Assembly: GCF_900091495.1 (NCBI RefSeq) | Contig: NZ_LT607413.1 | Span: 5,967,001-6,031,000 of the forward strand | Direction: 5' to 3' | DNA: 64,000 bases | From: Micromonospora echinospora | GTDB lineage: Bacteria > Actinomycetota > Actinomycetes > Mycobacteriales > Micromonosporaceae | Shown here: one piece after another, positions 1-9,266 of the stretch | How positions within the stretch are numbered: the first letter of the stretch is position 1 | Layout: the number at the start of each line of letters is the position of its first letter | Made by a program: the position numbers and the translations under genes | Notes under the pieces: generated by a model | Seen by the model: only the letters and a program-made list of their open reading frames with translations | Databases searched by the model: none | Told to the model about the DNA's origin: nothing

Positions 1-250
1 CTACCGCCGTACGGCCGGGCCGGAGTTCGACGACTCGGTGGCCACCCGGGAGGCCCTGCGGATCTACGGCGAGATGATGATCTCGCACATGCAGGCGGCG
101 GCCCGGCAGCTCGACGACGGCAGCAGCCAGTTGGCCCGGACGATGGACCGGCTGGTGGGGGCGGCCGGGGTGGGACCGGCGGTGACCGCCCCGGGGGGCG
201 CCGCCGCGTTGCCGCGGCAGCAGCAACCGCCTCCTCCGCCGCACCGGTGA
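1..250 (+). CDS. C-terminal end of an unidentified protein (partial)
   Basis: The reading frame enters from the left edge (codons from base 2) and stops at TGA 248-250, so only the last 82 residues are visible. The visible part has a helical-looking stretch (EALRIYGEMMISHMQAAARQ) followed by an Ala/Gly/Pro/Gln-rich, probably disordered tail ending in a run of prolines. I do not recognise the family and there is no motif to name a function. It lies upstream of and in the same direction as the Sir2 gene, with a gap of about 120 bp. Confidence 0.6.
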   Translation, partial: YRRTAGPEFDDSVATREALRIYGEMMISHMQAAARQLDDGSSQLARTMDRLVGAAGVGPAVTAPGGAAALPRQQQPPPPPHR

Positions 251-368
251 CGCGCGGGGGTCGACCCGGACGCGGGTCGGCCCCCGCTCTGGGGTGTCGT
301 CGCCCCCGCAGCGGCGTGGGCCGGTGGTCGGGTCGCCGCAGGCGGGCCGGCTGAGGCAGCATGGACGG

Positions 369-1217
369 GTGACGCAGCAGGTCGACGCGGTGGCGGAGCT
401 GGTGGCCGCCGGTGGTGTGGTGGTGCTCAGCGGCGCGGGCCTGTCCACCGAGTCGGGGATCCCCGACTACCGGGGCCCCAGCGGGGTGGCGCGCCGGCAC
501 ACCCCGATGACGTACCAGACGTTCACCGGCGACGCCGCCGCGCGGCGGCGCTACTGGGCGCGTAGCCACCTGGGGTGGCGGCTGATCGTCCGGGCCGCGC
601 CGAACGACGGGCACCGGGCGGTGGCCCGGTTGCAGCACGCGGGGCTGGTGGACGCGGTGATCACCCAGAACGTCGACGGCCTGCACACCGCGGCGGGCAG
701 CGCCCGGGTGGTGGAGCTGCACGGCCGCCTCGACGAGGTGGTCTGCCTGGACTGCGGGAACCTCACCTCGCGGGAGGAACTGGACCGGCGGCTCCGCGAG
801 GCGAACCCGGGTTTCGACGCCGCGGTCACGGCGGTCAACCCGGACGGTGACGTGGACCTTCCCGACGCGGCGGTGGCCGCGTTCCGGGTGGTGGACTGCG
901 CGTTCTGCCGTACCGGCATGCTCAAACCGGATGTGGTGTTCTTCGGCGAGACGGTGCCGGCGTCCCGGGTGGCCCGCTGTTTCGACCTGGTGGAACGGGC
1001 CCGGCTGCTGCTGGTGCTCGGGTCGTCGTTGACGGTGATGTCGGGTCGCCGGTTCGTGTTGCGGGCGGCGAAACGGGGCGTTCCGGTGGTGATCGTCAAC
1101 CAGGGGCCCACCCGGGGCGACGGGTACGCGGCGCTGACGGTCGACGCGCCGCTGGGCCGGTTCCTGCCCGCCCTGACCGACCGGCTGGTCGCCGCGCCGG
1201 TCGACGTGGTGTCCTGA
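369..1217 (+). CDS. Sir2-family NAD-dependent protein deacylase
   Basis: Sirtuins remove acyl groups from lysine side chains using NAD+, giving nicotinamide and O-acyl-ADP-ribose; bacterial members act in the cytoplasm, often on acyl-CoA synthetases. Visible motifs: NAD-binding GAGLSTESGIPDYRG near residues 22-36, TQNVDGLH near residue 99, the catalytic His in VELHG, two Cys pairs (CLDCGN and CAFCRTG) that would bind structural zinc, and the late GSSLTV motif. I chose GTG 369 (282 aa) because the family fold starts here and a CAGCAT hexamer lies 6 bp upstream, compatible with a leaderless transcript. An in-frame start at 294 would add 25 non-conserved residues. The stop codon lies in the first copy of a small tandem repeat. 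Confidence 0.9.
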   Translation: MTQQVDAVAELVAAGGVVVLSGAGLSTESGIPDYRGPSGVARRHTPMTYQTFTGDAAARRRYWARSHLGWRLIVRAAPNDGHRAVARLQHAGLVDAVITQNVDGLHTAAGSARVVELHGRLDEVVCLDCGNLTSREELDRRLREANPGFDAAVTAVNPDGDVDLPDAAVAAFRVVDCAFCRTGMLKPDVVFFGETVPASRVARCFDLVERARLLLVLGSSLTVMSGRRFVLRAAKRGVPVVIVNQGPTRGDGYAALTVDAPLGRFLPALTDRLVAAPVDVVS

Positions 1218-1257
1218 TCCGTCGCTCGGTGTCCTGATTCTCGGCCGGTGTCCTGAT
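1208..1257. repeat. Three tandem copies of GGTGTCCTGAT
   Basis: The 11-mer GGTGTCCTGAT occurs at 1208-1218, 1228-1238 and 1247-1257, about 20 bp apart. The first copy contains the Sir2 stop codon. The array ends just before the promoter of the glycine riboswitch. Its function is unknown; it may be a small tandem duplication or a protein-binding array. Confidence 0.7.
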
Positions 1258-1299
1258 CACCGCGTGGGGTACGCCACCGCCGGACATCGCCGACGCTGG

Positions 1300-1312
1300 T
1301 AGCGTGGACCAT
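1300..1312 (+). promoter_or_regulatory. Candidate -10 box and start site for the riboswitch-gcvP transcript
   Basis: TAGCGT at 1300-1305 fits an actinobacterial TANNNT -10 hexamer. Transcription from about 1312 would begin just before the conserved riboswitch core. No convincing -35 box was seen. Confidence 0.45.
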
Positions 1313-1450
1313 GCCGTACCACCCACGGGGGAGAGACCGCACGGGCGACGTCCCGCGGCGGCGCCGAAGGGGCAACCCCTCCCCGGAACCTCTCAGGCAA
1401 AAGGACCTCGTGGGCAGGCACTGTGGAGCGCTGTGCGGGCGCGACAGAGG
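1312..1450 (+). promoter_or_regulatory. Glycine riboswitch upstream of gcvP
   Basis: The leader contains the hallmark glycine-aptamer sequences in order: GGGGGAGAGACC (about 1328-1339), CGCCGAAGGGGCAA (about 1362-1375), and CTCTCAGGCAAAAGGAC (about 1391-1407). I see one canonical aptamer only; the following sequence (about 1414-1437) can form a GCAC/GTGC-closed hairpin, as in single-aptamer versions with a downstream helper stem. Family knowledge: glycine binding usually turns on glycine cleavage genes. Position directly upstream of gcvP agrees. The exact 3' boundary and the switching mechanism (termination or translation) cannot be read with confidence. Confidence 0.93.
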
Positions 1451-1491
1451 GGGAGGCCGATCCGTCGACCTGGCCCCCGGGAGCACAGCCC

Positions 1492-4314
1492 ATGACCGTA
1501 GAGCAGTTCGCCGCCCGTCACATCGGCCCCGACCCGGACAGTGAGCGCCGGATGTTGGAGACGGTGGGTTACGGGTCCGTCGAGGAGTTGATGGACGCGG
1601 CGATCCCCGAGGTGATCCGCTGGCACGGCACCCTGGACCTGCCGGCCCCGGCCAGCGAGCGGGAGGCGATCGCCGAGCTACGGGCCCTCGCCGCGCGGAA
1701 CACCGTCGCGGTGTCGATGATCGGGCTGGGTTACCACGGCACGCACACCCCGGCGGTGATCCGCCGTAACGTGCTGGAGAACCCGGCCTGGTACACCGCC
1801 TACACCCCGTACCAGCCGGAGATCAGCCAGGGCCGGCTGGAGGCGCTGCTGAACTTCCAGACCATGGTGACCGACCTGACCGGCCTGGCCACCGCGAACG
1901 CCTCGATGCTCGACGAGGGCACCGCCGCGGCGGAGGCGATGACCCTGGCCCGCCGTGCCACGAAGACGAAGAGCAACGTGTACGTGGTCGACGCGGACAC
2001 CCTGCCGCAGACCGTCGCGGTGATCGCCGGCCGGGCCGAGCCGCTCGGCATCGAGGTGCGGGTCGTCGACGTCGACGCCGACGAGCTGCCGGCGGAGTTC
2101 TTCGGCCTGCACCTGCAGTACCCGGGGGCGTCCGGGACGGTCCGCGACCACGCCCCCCTGGTGGCGGCGGCGCACGCCGCCGGTGCCCTCGTCACGGTCG
2201 CGGCGGACCTGCTGGCGTTGACGGTGCTGCGCGCGCCGGGGCAGATCGACGCGGACATCGCCGCCGGCACCACCCAGCGGTTCGGGGTGCCGATGGGCTT
2301 CGGTGGCCCGCACGCCGGCTACCTGGCGGTCCGTTCCGGGCTGGAGCGGATGCTGCCGGGTCGCCTGGTGGGGGTGTCGAAGGACGCCGCCGGGAACCGG
2401 GCGTACCGGCTGGCGTTGCAGACCCGCGAGCAGCACATCCGCCGGGAGAAGGCGACCAGTAACATCTGCACCGCGCAGGTGCTGCTGGCGGTGATGGCCG
2501 GCATGTACGCCGTCTACCACGGCCCGGACGGGTTGCGGGAGATCGCGACGCGGACCCACGGCATGGCGGCGCGGCTGGCGGCCGGGTTGCGGGCCGGTGG
2601 GGTGGCCGTGGCGGACGTGCCGTTCTTCGACACGGTGTGCGCGCACGTGCCGGGCCGGGCCGCGCAGGTGGTCGACGCGGCCGCCGCGCGCGGGGTGAAC
2701 CTGCGTCTGGTCGACGCCGACCGGGTGGGGATCGCCTGCGACGAGACGACCACCGTCGCGCACCTGGAGACGGTGTGGGCGGCGTTCGGGGTGGAGTCGT
2801 TCACCGGCGCGGTGGACGCGGCGCTGCCGGCCGCGCTGGCGCGTACCGGTGACTTCCTCACCCACCCGGTGTTCCACCGCCACCACTCGGAGACGGCGAT
2901 GCTGCGCTACCTGCGTCGTCTCGCGGACTTCGACTACGCCCTGGACCGGGGCATGATCCCGTTGGGGTCGTGCACGATGAAGCTGAACGCCACCACCGAG
3001 ATGGAGCCGGTGAGCTGGCCGGAGTTCGCCCACGTGCACCCGTTCGCGCCTCAGGCGCAGACCGCCGGGTACCGCGACCTGGTCACCCAGTTGGAGGGGT
3101 GGCTGGCGGAGGTGACCGGCTACGACGCGGTCAGCGTGCAGCCCAACGCCGGTTCGCAGGGGGAACTGGCGGGGCTGCTGGCGATCCGCTCCTACCACCG
3201 CAGTCGGGGCGAGGGGCACCGGGACGTGTGCCTGATCCCGTCGTCGGCGCACGGCACGAACGCGGCGAGCGCGGTGATGGCCGGGATGCGCGTGGTGGTG
3301 GTCGGCTGCGACGCCGACGGCAACGTCGACCTCGTCGACCTCGACGCGAAGATCGACAAGCACCGGGACGCCCTCGCGGCGATCATGGTGACGTACCCGT
3401 CGACGCACGGGGTGTACGAGACGGGCATCGCGCAGCTCTGCGCGAAGGTCCACGACGCCGGCGGTCAGGTGTACGTCGACGGGGCGAACCTCAACGCCCT
3501 GGTCGGCTACGCCAAGCCGGGCCGGTTCGGGGCGGACGTGTCACACCTGAACCTGCACAAGACGTTCTGTATCCCGCACGGTGGCGGCGGCCCGGGGGTC
3601 GGGCCGGTGGCGGTGCGGGCGCACCTGGCGCCGTTCCTGCCCGGTGACCCGGTCGGTGGGCACGACGCCGACCGGCCGGCGGTGTCGGCGGCCCGGTACG
3701 GGTCGGCGGGGATCCTGCCGATCCCGTGGGCGTACCTGCGGATGATGGGCGCCGAGGGGCTGACCCGGGCGACCGGGGTGGCGGTTCTGGCGGCGAACTA
3801 CGTGGCGGTGCGGCTGCGCGGCCACTACCCGGTGCTGTACGCCGGTAACAAGGGCCTGGTGGCGCACGAGTGCATCCTGGATCTGCGGCCGTTGACGAGG
3901 ACGACCGGGGTGAGCGTGGACGACGTGGCCAAGCGGCTCATCGACTACGGCTTCCATGCGCCGACGATGTCGTTCCCGGTGGCGGGGACGCTGATGGTGG
4001 AGCCCACCGAGAGCGAGGACCTGGCCGAGCTGGACCGGTTCTGCGACGCGATGATCGCCATCCGGGCGGAGATCGACCGGGTCGGGTCGGGGGAGTGGCC
4101 GGCGGGGGACAACCCGCTGTCGAACGCCCCGCACACCGCGGCGATGGTGTCGGCCGACGAGTGGCCGCACCCGTACCCGCGGTCGGTGGGCGCGTACCCG
4201 GCCGGGGTGGACCGGATGGGCCGGTACTGGCCGCCGGTGCGGCGCATCGACGGCGCGTACGGCGACCGGAACCTGGTGTGCTCGTGTCCCGCGCCGGAGG
4301 CGTTCGCCGAGTGA
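1492..4314 (+). CDS. gcvP: Glycine dehydrogenase (decarboxylating), P-protein
   Basis: GcvP is the PLP-dependent subunit of the glycine cleavage system: it decarboxylates glycine and passes the aminomethyl group to the lipoyl arm of H-protein. The 940-residue length fits the single-chain type in which two homologous halves are fused. The PLP-binding stretch [16 protein letters not shown] is at about residues 684-699, with the Schiff-base Lys near 688. Other family landmarks are the N-terminal RHIGPD and the Gly-rich loop [16 protein letters not shown] 1492 is chosen because [13 protein letters not shown] is the usual N-terminus; earlier in-frame ATG 1423 lies inside the riboswitch. gcvT and gcvH are not next to it, so the gene stands alone under its riboswitch. 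Confidence 0.97.
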   Translation: MTVEQFAARHIGPDPDSERRMLETVGYGSVEELMDAAIPEVIRWHGTLDLPAPASEREAIAELRALAARNTVAVSMIGLGYHGTHTPAVIRRNVLENPAWYTAYTPYQPEISQGRLEALLNFQTMVTDLTGLATANASMLDEGTAAAEAMTLARRATKTKSNVYVVDADTLPQTVAVIAGRAEPLGIEVRVVDVDADELPAEFFGLHLQYPGASGTVRDHAPLVAAAHAAGALVTVAADLLALTVLRAPGQIDADIAAGTTQRFGVPMGFGGPHAGYLAVRSGLERMLPGRLVGVSKDAAGNRAYRLALQTREQHIRREKATSNICTAQVLLAVMAGMYAVYHGPDGLREIATRTHGMAARLAAGLRAGGVAVADVPFFDTVCAHVPGRAAQVVDAAAARGVNLRLVDADRVGIACDETTTVAHLETVWAAFGVESFTGAVDAALPAALARTGDFLTHPVFHRHHSETAMLRYLRRLADFDYALDRGMIPLGSCTMKLNATTEMEPVSWPEFAHVHPFAPQAQTAGYRDLVTQLEGWLAEVTGYDAVSVQPNAGSQGELAGLLAIRSYHRSRGEGHRDVCLIPSSAHGTNAASAVMAGMRVVVVGCDADGNVDLVDLDAKIDKHRDALAAIMVTYPSTHGVYETGIAQLCAKVHDAGGQVYVDGANLNALVGYAKPGRFGADVSHLNLHKTFCIPHGGGGPGVGPVAVRAHLAPFLPGDPVGGHDADRPAVSAARYGSAGILPIPWAYLRMMGAEGLTRATGVAVLAANYVAVRLRGHYPVLYAGNKGLVAHECILDLRPLTRTTGVSVDDVAKRLIDYGFHAPTMSFPVAGTLMVEPTESEDLAELDRFCDAMIAIRAEIDRVGSGEWPAGDNPLSNAPHTAAMVSADEWPHPYPRSVGAYPAGVDRMGRYWPPVRRIDGAYGDRNLVCSCPAPEAFAE

Positions 4315-4319
4315 AGCCG

Positions 4320-4354
4320 CGCCCGGGGCGGTGGTGACGCCGCCGCCCCGGGCG
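4320..4354 (+). terminator. Hairpin terminator after gcvP
   Basis: A perfect 12-bp stem, CGCCCGGGGCGG (4320-4331) pairing with CCGCCCCGGGCG (4343-4354), has an 11-nt loop and begins 6 bp after the gcvP stop. There is no T-tract, as is common for terminators in high-GC actinobacteria. Confidence 0.65.
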
Positions 4355-4429
4355 GCGTGGCGCGTGTCCCGGGGGTCTAGCCTGGACCAGCGCGGACGTC
4401 GCCGGGCGGCGGACGCGGGGGTGTCGCCG

Positions 4430-4630
4430 TCAGGCGGCGAGCGCGTGGCGGGCGGGTCCGCGGTGCGGGGCGATCGTACGGCCGTCGGGGAGCAGTTCGC
4501 CGGTGTCCTCGAAGACGATCACCCCGTTGCAGAGCAGGCTCCAGCCCTGCTCGGGGAAACAGGCGAGGATCCGGGCGGCTTCCCGGTCGGTCGCCTCAGC
4601 GGAGGGGCAGGTGGGTTGGTGCTGGCACAT
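4430..4630 (-). CDS. DUF5999 family small protein
   Basis: A 66-residue protein beginning MCQHQPTCPSAEATDREAA, with the conserved core HPEQGWSLLCNG here as FPEQGWSLLCNGVIVFEDTG and the ending LPDGRTIAPH. This is the pattern of DUF5999, a short family widespread in actinomycetes whose function is not known. The Cys/His set near the N-terminus (C2, H4, C8) plus C in LLCNG could bind a metal, but that is inference. Start 4630 matches the family N-terminus; an upstream in-frame ATG at 4663 adds only 11 residues. It runs opposite to gcvP and converges on it. Confidence 0.8.
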   Translation of the reverse strand: MCQHQPTCPSAEATDREAARILACFPEQGWSLLCNGVIVFEDTGELLPDGRTIAPHRGPARHALAA

Positions 4631-4670
4631 CGGGTTCTCCGCACTGTGGGGGCACTGTGTCATGGTTCAC

Positions 4671-4757
4671 ATGACCAGTGACGCACAGTACCAAGCGAAG
4701 GCGCGTGACATCGAGCAGCTATACGCAGAGTTGCCCGGAAATCCGCTGAACGGATGA
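4671..4757 (+). CDS. Possible 28-residue peptide overlapping the start of pabB
   Basis: A short frame from ATG 4671 (or 4662) encodes MTSDAQYQAKARDIEQLYAE and a short tail, ending in TGA that overlaps the pabB ATG as ATGA. The overlap would allow translational coupling to pabB. It has an acidic/helical composition and lies between two divergent genes. No clear ribosome-binding site or family match is seen, so it may equally be leader sequence. Confidence 0.25.
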   Translation: MTSDAQYQAKARDIEQLYAELPGNPLNG

Positions 4758-5941
4758 TCCCCCATGGACCGGACGGTGTGGAAACGCTCCCACGGCGGGT
4801 GAGCAACCCGCCCGCCGCCCCACCCGCCTGCCGACACACCCTCGTCGAACACGCCCGCCTCGAATGGCGCCCCACCGACGGCGGCGACCCCGCCACCATC
4901 GTCGAGGACTTCCTCACCGCCCACGGCCTACCCGTCACCGACCTGACCCGCCCCACCCACCACGACCCCACCGGCATCTGCGGCGCCTCCCTCTACGTCT
5001 CCGCCACCGCCGGAGCCCTCATGGCCGGCGCCCCACCCGGCCCACCCACCCCCGCACCCGCCCTACCCGACATCGCCGTCGTCGTCCACACCCACACCCA
5101 CCGACCCACCCCACCACCACCGCCACGACCCTGGTGGCTCGGCCCCTGGCAACCCAGCTGGACCCCCGACCAACACGCCACCGCCGTCGACGCCGTCCGC
5201 GCCGCCATCGCCCGCGGCGACGTCTACCAGGTCAACCTCGTCGGCCACGCCGCCGCCGAATACACCGGCGACCCCCTGCCCGCCCTCACCCGCCTCAGCG
5301 CCCTCCCCGGCGCCCGCTACGGCGGCACCCTCCACGGCGACGGCTGGGCCATCGGCTGCGCCTCCCCGGAAACCCTCGTCGAGGTCACCGCCGGCCGCAT
5401 CCTCACCCGCCCCATCAAAGGCACCCGCCCCGCCACCACCCAGGGCCACCGCGACCTGCTCACCTCAGCCAAGGAACGCGCCGAACACATCATGATCGTC
5501 GACCTCGAACGCAACGACCTCGCCCGCGTCGCCCACACCGGCAGCGTCCGCGTCGACGACCTCTTCGCCATCCGCCGCTGGTGCGACCTGTGGCAAGCCG
5601 AATCCACCATCTCCGCCACCATCGCCGACGGCCTCGGCCTCGCCGACCTGCTCCGCGCCGTCTGCCCCGGCGGCTCCGTCACCGGCGCCCCGAAACTCGC
5701 CGCCCTCACCCAGATCACCGCCACCGAACCCGTCGGCCGAGGCGCCGGCATGGGCGCACTCGGCTGGGTCGGCCCCGGCCACATCGACCTCGGCCTCACC
5801 ATCCGCACCGCCGCCGCCGACCCCCACCGACTCCACCTCTGGGCCGGCGGAGGAATCACCTGGGACAGCGACCCCCACGCCGAAGTCGCCGAAGCCGCCG
5901 CCAAAGCCGCCCCACTCCGCGCCGCCCTCGCCAACCCCTGA
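4754..5941 (+). CDS. pabB: Aminodeoxychorismate synthase component I (chorismate-binding enzyme)
   Basis: PabB converts chorismate plus ammonia (from a glutamine amidotransferase partner) to 4-amino-4-deoxychorismate for folate synthesis. Chorismate-binding motifs appear in order: GDVYQVNLVG near residue 156, PIKGTRPAT near 220, HIMIVDLERNDLARV near 247, GGSVTGAPK near 305 and GLTIRTAA near 347. The Lys in PIKGT is the feature that separates PabB from anthranilate synthase (PIAGT). No amidotransferase gene is adjacent. Start ATG 4754 is the first in the frame and overlaps the stop of a possible short peptide; the first 35 residues are not conserved, so a later start is possible. The gene opens the C-rich strand block. 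It could still belong to a secondary-metabolite pathway needing aminodeoxychorismate. Confidence 0.85.
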   Translation: MIPHGPDGVETLPRRVSNPPAAPPACRHTLVEHARLEWRPTDGGDPATIVEDFLTAHGLPVTDLTRPTHHDPTGICGASLYVSATAGALMAGAPPGPPTPAPALPDIAVVVHTHTHRPTPPPPPRPWWLGPWQPSWTPDQHATAVDAVRAAIARGDVYQVNLVGHAAAEYTGDPLPALTRLSALPGARYGGTLHGDGWAIGCASPETLVEVTAGRILTRPIKGTRPATTQGHRDLLTSAKERAEHIMIVDLERNDLARVAHTGSVRVDDLFAIRRWCDLWQAESTISATIADGLGLADLLRAVCPGGSVTGAPKLAALTQITATEPVGRGAGMGALGWVGPGHIDLGLTIRTAAADPHRLHLWAGGGITWDSDPHAEVAEAAAKAAPLRAALANP

Positions 5942-5958
5942 CCCCGGCCCCACACCCG

Positions 5959-6912
5959 TCAGGACGACGCGAAACCATCCAACGCGGCCGTCACCGCCTC
6001 CGCCATCCCCGGCCCCGAACTCCCGTGCCCCGCCGCGTCCACCAACACCAACCGCGCATCCGGCCACACCCGCGCCAACCGCCACGGCCCGTCCGCCGGA
6101 CTACTGACGTCCAACCGGCCGTGCACCAACACCCCCGGAATGCCCGCCAACCGCCCCGCGCCCCGCAACACCTCGTCCTCGGCCAGGAAACAGCCGTGCC
6201 GCCAGTAGTGCGTAACCAACCGCGCGAACACCATCCGGAACACCGGATCGGCGTACCGGGGATCCGGCCGGTGCCCCGGCACCGTGCCCACATGCGTGTC
6301 CTCCCACGCACACCAGTCCCGCGCCGCCCGCTCCCGCACCACCGGATCCGGATCCGCCAACAACCGCGCGTACGCGTCCGCCAGACACCCCTCCCGATCC
6401 GCCACCGGCACCCCGTCCCGGAACCGCGCCCACTCCGCCGGGAACACCCGCCCCATGTCCCGACAGATCCAGTCGACGTCCCGACGCGTCCCCAACGTCA
6501 CACTGAACAACACCACCTCCGACACCCGCTCCGGATGCCGCTGCGCATACACCAACCCCAACGTGCTGCCCCACGAAGCCCCGAACACCAACCACCGCGA
6601 CACCCCCAGGTGCACCCGCAGCCGCTCCATGTCCGCCACCAGGTGATCCGTGGTGTTCGTCGACAGATCCACCGACACGTCACCCGCACTCGGCGTGCTC
6701 CGCCCACACCCCCGCTGATCCAGGAACACGATCCGGTACCGCTCCGGATCCAGGTACCGCGCCCACCCGGGCGCACACCCCGAACCCGGCCCCCCATGCA
6801 CCACCACCACCGGCTTCCCGTCCGGGTTCCCACCCACCTGCCAGAACACCCGATGCCCGTCACCGACATCGAGCATCCCCTCCGCATGCGCCCGCATCAG
6901 GGGATACACCAT
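5959..6912 (-). CDS. pip: Proline iminopeptidase (alpha/beta hydrolase, S33)
   Basis: S33 proline iminopeptidases remove N-terminal proline from peptides in the cytoplasm. The 317-residue protein has the oxyanion motif VVHGGPGSG (near residue 38), LDQRGCGRS, the nucleophile elbow FGASWGSTLGL (Ser near 113), the acid residue in VHGRLDVSSP and the catalytic His in AGHGSS near the C-terminus. A conserved Trp/His-rich cap is also present (WCAWEDTHVG). ATG 6912 is preceded by GGAGGG with good spacing. It faces pabB tail to tail with a 17-bp gap. Confidence 0.92.
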   Translation of the reverse strand: MVYPLMRAHAEGMLDVGDGHRVFWQVGGNPDGKPVVVVHGGPGSGCAPGWARYLDPERYRIVFLDQRGCGRSTPSAGDVSVDLSTNTTDHLVADMERLRVHLGVSRWLVFGASWGSTLGLVYAQRHPERVSEVVLFSVTLGTRRDVDWICRDMGRVFPAEWARFRDGVPVADREGCLADAYARLLADPDPVVRERAARDWCAWEDTHVGTVPGHRPDPRYADPVFRMVFARLVTHYWRHGCFLAEDEVLRGAGRLAGIPGVLVHGRLDVSSPADGPWRLARVWPDARLVLVDAAGHGSSGPGMAEAVTAALDGFASS

Positions 6913-7035
6913 GAGCCGCCCTCCAACCGTCTGACACGATCCGAACCGGCCATGCTCATCGATCCGGCCGCCACCCGCGACCGAATTACCCCCACCGCCA
7001 ACCGCCCGGACCGCACACCCCCCGCACCCGGACGC

Positions 7036-7048
7036 TAACCTTCCGCCA
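7036..7048 (+). promoter_or_regulatory. Candidate -10 box for a leaderless def transcript
   Basis: TAACCT at 7036-7041 ends 6 bp before the ATG at 7048, leaving no room for a ribosome-binding site. This is the spacing expected for leaderless transcription. Confidence 0.4.
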
Positions 7049-7553
7049 TGACCATGCGCCCCATCCGCATCATCGGCGACCCCGTCCTGCGCACCCCCTG
7101 CGAACCCGTCACCAGTTTCGACGCCGAGCTACGCGCACTGGTCACCGACCTGATGGACACCCTCCTCGGCGCACCCGGCCGCGCCGGCGTCGCCGCCCCC
7201 CAAATCGGCGTCAGCGCCCAGGTGTTCGTCTACGACGCCGACGGCCACCGCGGACACCTGATCAACCCCACCCTCGACCTGTCCACCGAACTCCAGGACG
7301 ACGACGAGGGCTGCCTCTCCATCCCCGGCCTGTACTTCCCGACCCCCGCGCCCTCCACGCCACCGCCCACGGCTTCGACCAACACGGCCAACCACTCACC
7401 ATCACCGGCAGCGGCTTCCTCGCCCGCGCCCTCCAACACGAAACCGACCACCTCGCCGGCACCCTCTACGTCGACACCCTCCGCGGCGACACCCGCCGCC
7501 GGGCACTCCGCGAGATCCGCGCCGGCCGCTACGACTCACCCCGCCGCCACTGA
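7048..7553 (+). pseudogene. def: Peptide deformylase gene with a -1 frameshift
   Basis: Peptide deformylase removes the formyl group from N-terminal methionine. The first 99 codons read normally, with GVAAPQIG (motif 1) and EGCLSIPG (motif 2, metal-binding Cys). At the C5 run 7343-7347 the homology jumps to the frame one base back, which continues RALHATAHGFDQ and contains the HETDH metal/catalytic motif, ending at TGA 7551-7553. Restoring one C gives a normal deformylase of about 168 residues. Read as is, the frame loses the HExxH helix and runs on as a Pro/Thr-rich tail to 7617. It is either a sequencing error in a homopolymer, a true loss, or less likely ribosomal slippage. Its 3' end overlaps the GNAT gene by 18 bp. 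Confidence 0.85.
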
Positions 7554-8339
7554 CCCCCACGCCGACAACGAAAACTCCCCGTACCCCACCACCGGCGTGA
7601 ACCCCAACCGCTCGTAGAGCCGCAACGCCGCCACGTTGTCCGCCCGCACGTTCAACGCCACATGATCCACACTCTCGCGCAGGCGCACACACAACGCGGC
7701 CACCACCGCCGACGCCAAACCCCGACCCCGCACACCCGGCCGGGTGGCGACGTTCCCCACCGCCGCCACCCGGAACACCGGCGACCACACGTGCACACCC
7801 GCCACCGCCGCCAACTCACCGGCCACCCGCACACCCACGTACTGGCCCGTCTCCACCATCCGCGGATCAAACCAGTTGTCCGGATACGCCACCGCGTACA
7901 ACTCCGCCAACTCCGGCAGATCCGCCCCGGTCAACACCTCACCGGCCACCCGCACCCCGGCCAACCGCCCGACATCGGTCAACGCGAGCCGCCGATGCGC
8001 CACCGCGCCGTCCACCCGGAACCGGCCCGCCAACGCGCCCACCAGACCGGGGGAGAGATGCGCGTACACCCGCTCCGGCAACACCGGCGCCACCTCCGCC
8101 AACAGCGCACGCAACCCGGCTGCGCACCCCGGCCAGCCGAACGCCAACAACGTCGGCGGACTCGTCGCCCCGTACAGCAACACCACCTGGTCACCACGAC
8201 GGAACCACGTCGTGTACGGCCAGAAAAAATCGTCCAAGTCACCCAACTCGTAGACGTGCAACAACGGATCCCGCCCCAACAGACCCGCCAACACCGCCCG
8301 GTCGCGCTCCATCCGCATCCGCAGATGCTCACACACCAC
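7536..8339 (-). CDS. GNAT-family N-acetyltransferase
   Basis: A roughly 267-residue protein with a C-terminal GNAT fold: the acetyl-CoA loop reads VATRPGVRGRGLASAVVAAL (the R-G-x-G-x-A pattern) and is followed by LNVRADNVAALRLYERLGF, the usual last helix. The N-terminal half (LLHVYELGDLDDFFWPYTTW) resembles two-domain GNATs annotated as FR47-like. The substrate is not evident. The start is uncertain: TTG 8348, GTG 8339 or GTG 8336; 8339 has a GGGGTGG stretch upstream. Its 3' end overlaps the deformylase reading frame by 18 bp on the other strand. Confidence 0.85.
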   Translation of the reverse strand: MVCEHLRMRMERDRAVLAGLLGRDPLLHVYELGDLDDFFWPYTTWFRRGDQVVLLYGATSPPTLLAFGWPGCAAGLRALLAEVAPVLPERVYAHLSPGLVGALAGRFRVDGAVAHRRLALTDVGRLAGVRVAGEVLTGADLPELAELYAVAYPDNWFDPRMVETGQYVGVRVAGELAAVAGVHVWSPVFRVAAVGNVATRPGVRGRGLASAVVAALCVRLRESVDHVALNVRADNVAALRLYERLGFTPVVGYGEFSLSAWGSVAAG

Positions 8340-8438
8340 CGACGTCAACCACCCCGCCGACGAGTTCGGGCACCACCCAAAACCTCACGAAAACGCCAGA
8401 TCAGACACCACAACTCCATGATCGACGAAACCGGGAGC

Positions 8439-9212
8439 TCAACCCGCCAACCACTGGTCGTAACCCAACTTCGCCACCAACGCCAACACCACCACCAGCA
8501 ACACCACCCGCACGAACCCCGCACCACGCCGCAACGCCATCCGCGCACCCACCGCCGCACCCACGATGTTGCACACCGCCATCGCCAACCCCAACCACCA
8601 CCACACATGCCCGGCCAACCCGAACACCACCAACGCACCCAGGTTCGTCCCCGCATTGACGATCTTCGCCATCGCCGAACCGTGCACGAAGTCCGCCCCC
8701 ACCAACAACGTGAACGCCACCACCAGAAACGTCCCCGTACCCGGACCGATCAACCCGTCGTACAACGCGATCCCACCACCGGCCACCAGCACCGCCGCGA
8801 CCACCCGCCACCGGGTCCGCCGCTCCGGCAACGCCACCACCCCCAACCGGGGCCGCGCCGCCACGAACACCGCCACCGCCACCAACACCACCAACACCAC
8901 CGGCCGGTACGCCCCCGCCGGCACCGCCCCGGCCAACGCCGCACCCACCCCGGCGCACACCACCGCCACACCCGCCGACGGACCCGCCACCGACCAATCG
9001 ATCTTCGTATGCCGCGCATACGTCAACGCCGCCGTCGACGTCCCCGCGATCGCCGCCAACTTGTTCGTCCCCAACGCCGTCGCCACCGGCACCCCCGGCG
9101 CCGCCACCAACAACGCCGGCAACAACAACAACCCACCCCCACCCACCACGGCATCCACCCAACCCGCCAGGGCAGCCACCGTGAGCAGGGTCGTCAACGA
9201 CAGAGCATCCAC
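8439..9212 (-). CDS. TSUP family (TauE/SafE-like) membrane exporter
   Basis: A 257-residue integral membrane protein with about eight hydrophobic segments, built as two repeats typical of TauE/SafE: the first contains GGGGLLLLPALL and ALGTNKLAAIAGTSTAA, the second has GPGTGTFLVVAF and the matching NAGTNLGALVVF. These families export sulfoacetate, sulfite or other organosulfur anions, or act as permeases of unknown substrate. No sulfur-metabolism gene is adjacent, so the substrate is open. A possible 28-residue membrane peptide lies upstream on the same strand. Confidence 0.88.
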   Translation of the reverse strand: MDALSLTTLLTVAALAGWVDAVVGGGGLLLLPALLVAAPGVPVATALGTNKLAAIAGTSTAALTYARHTKIDWSVAGPSAGVAVVCAGVGAALAGAVPAGAYRPVVLVVLVAVAVFVAARPRLGVVALPERRTRWRVVAAVLVAGGGIALYDGLIGPGTGTFLVVAFTLLVGADFVHGSAMAKIVNAGTNLGALVVFGLAGHVWWWLGLAMAVCNIVGAAVGARMALRRGAGFVRVVLLVVVLALVAKLGYDQWLAG

Positions 9213-9266
9213 GGGCCGTCATTCTTCCCAGCCCACCCACCCCCACGAGACCGCCTGTGGGCAGCC

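Noticed and set aside
1408..1490. Second canonical glycine aptamer downstream of the first
   Set aside because: The GGGAGAG and CTCTCAGGCAAAAGG signatures do not recur; only a hairpin is visible.
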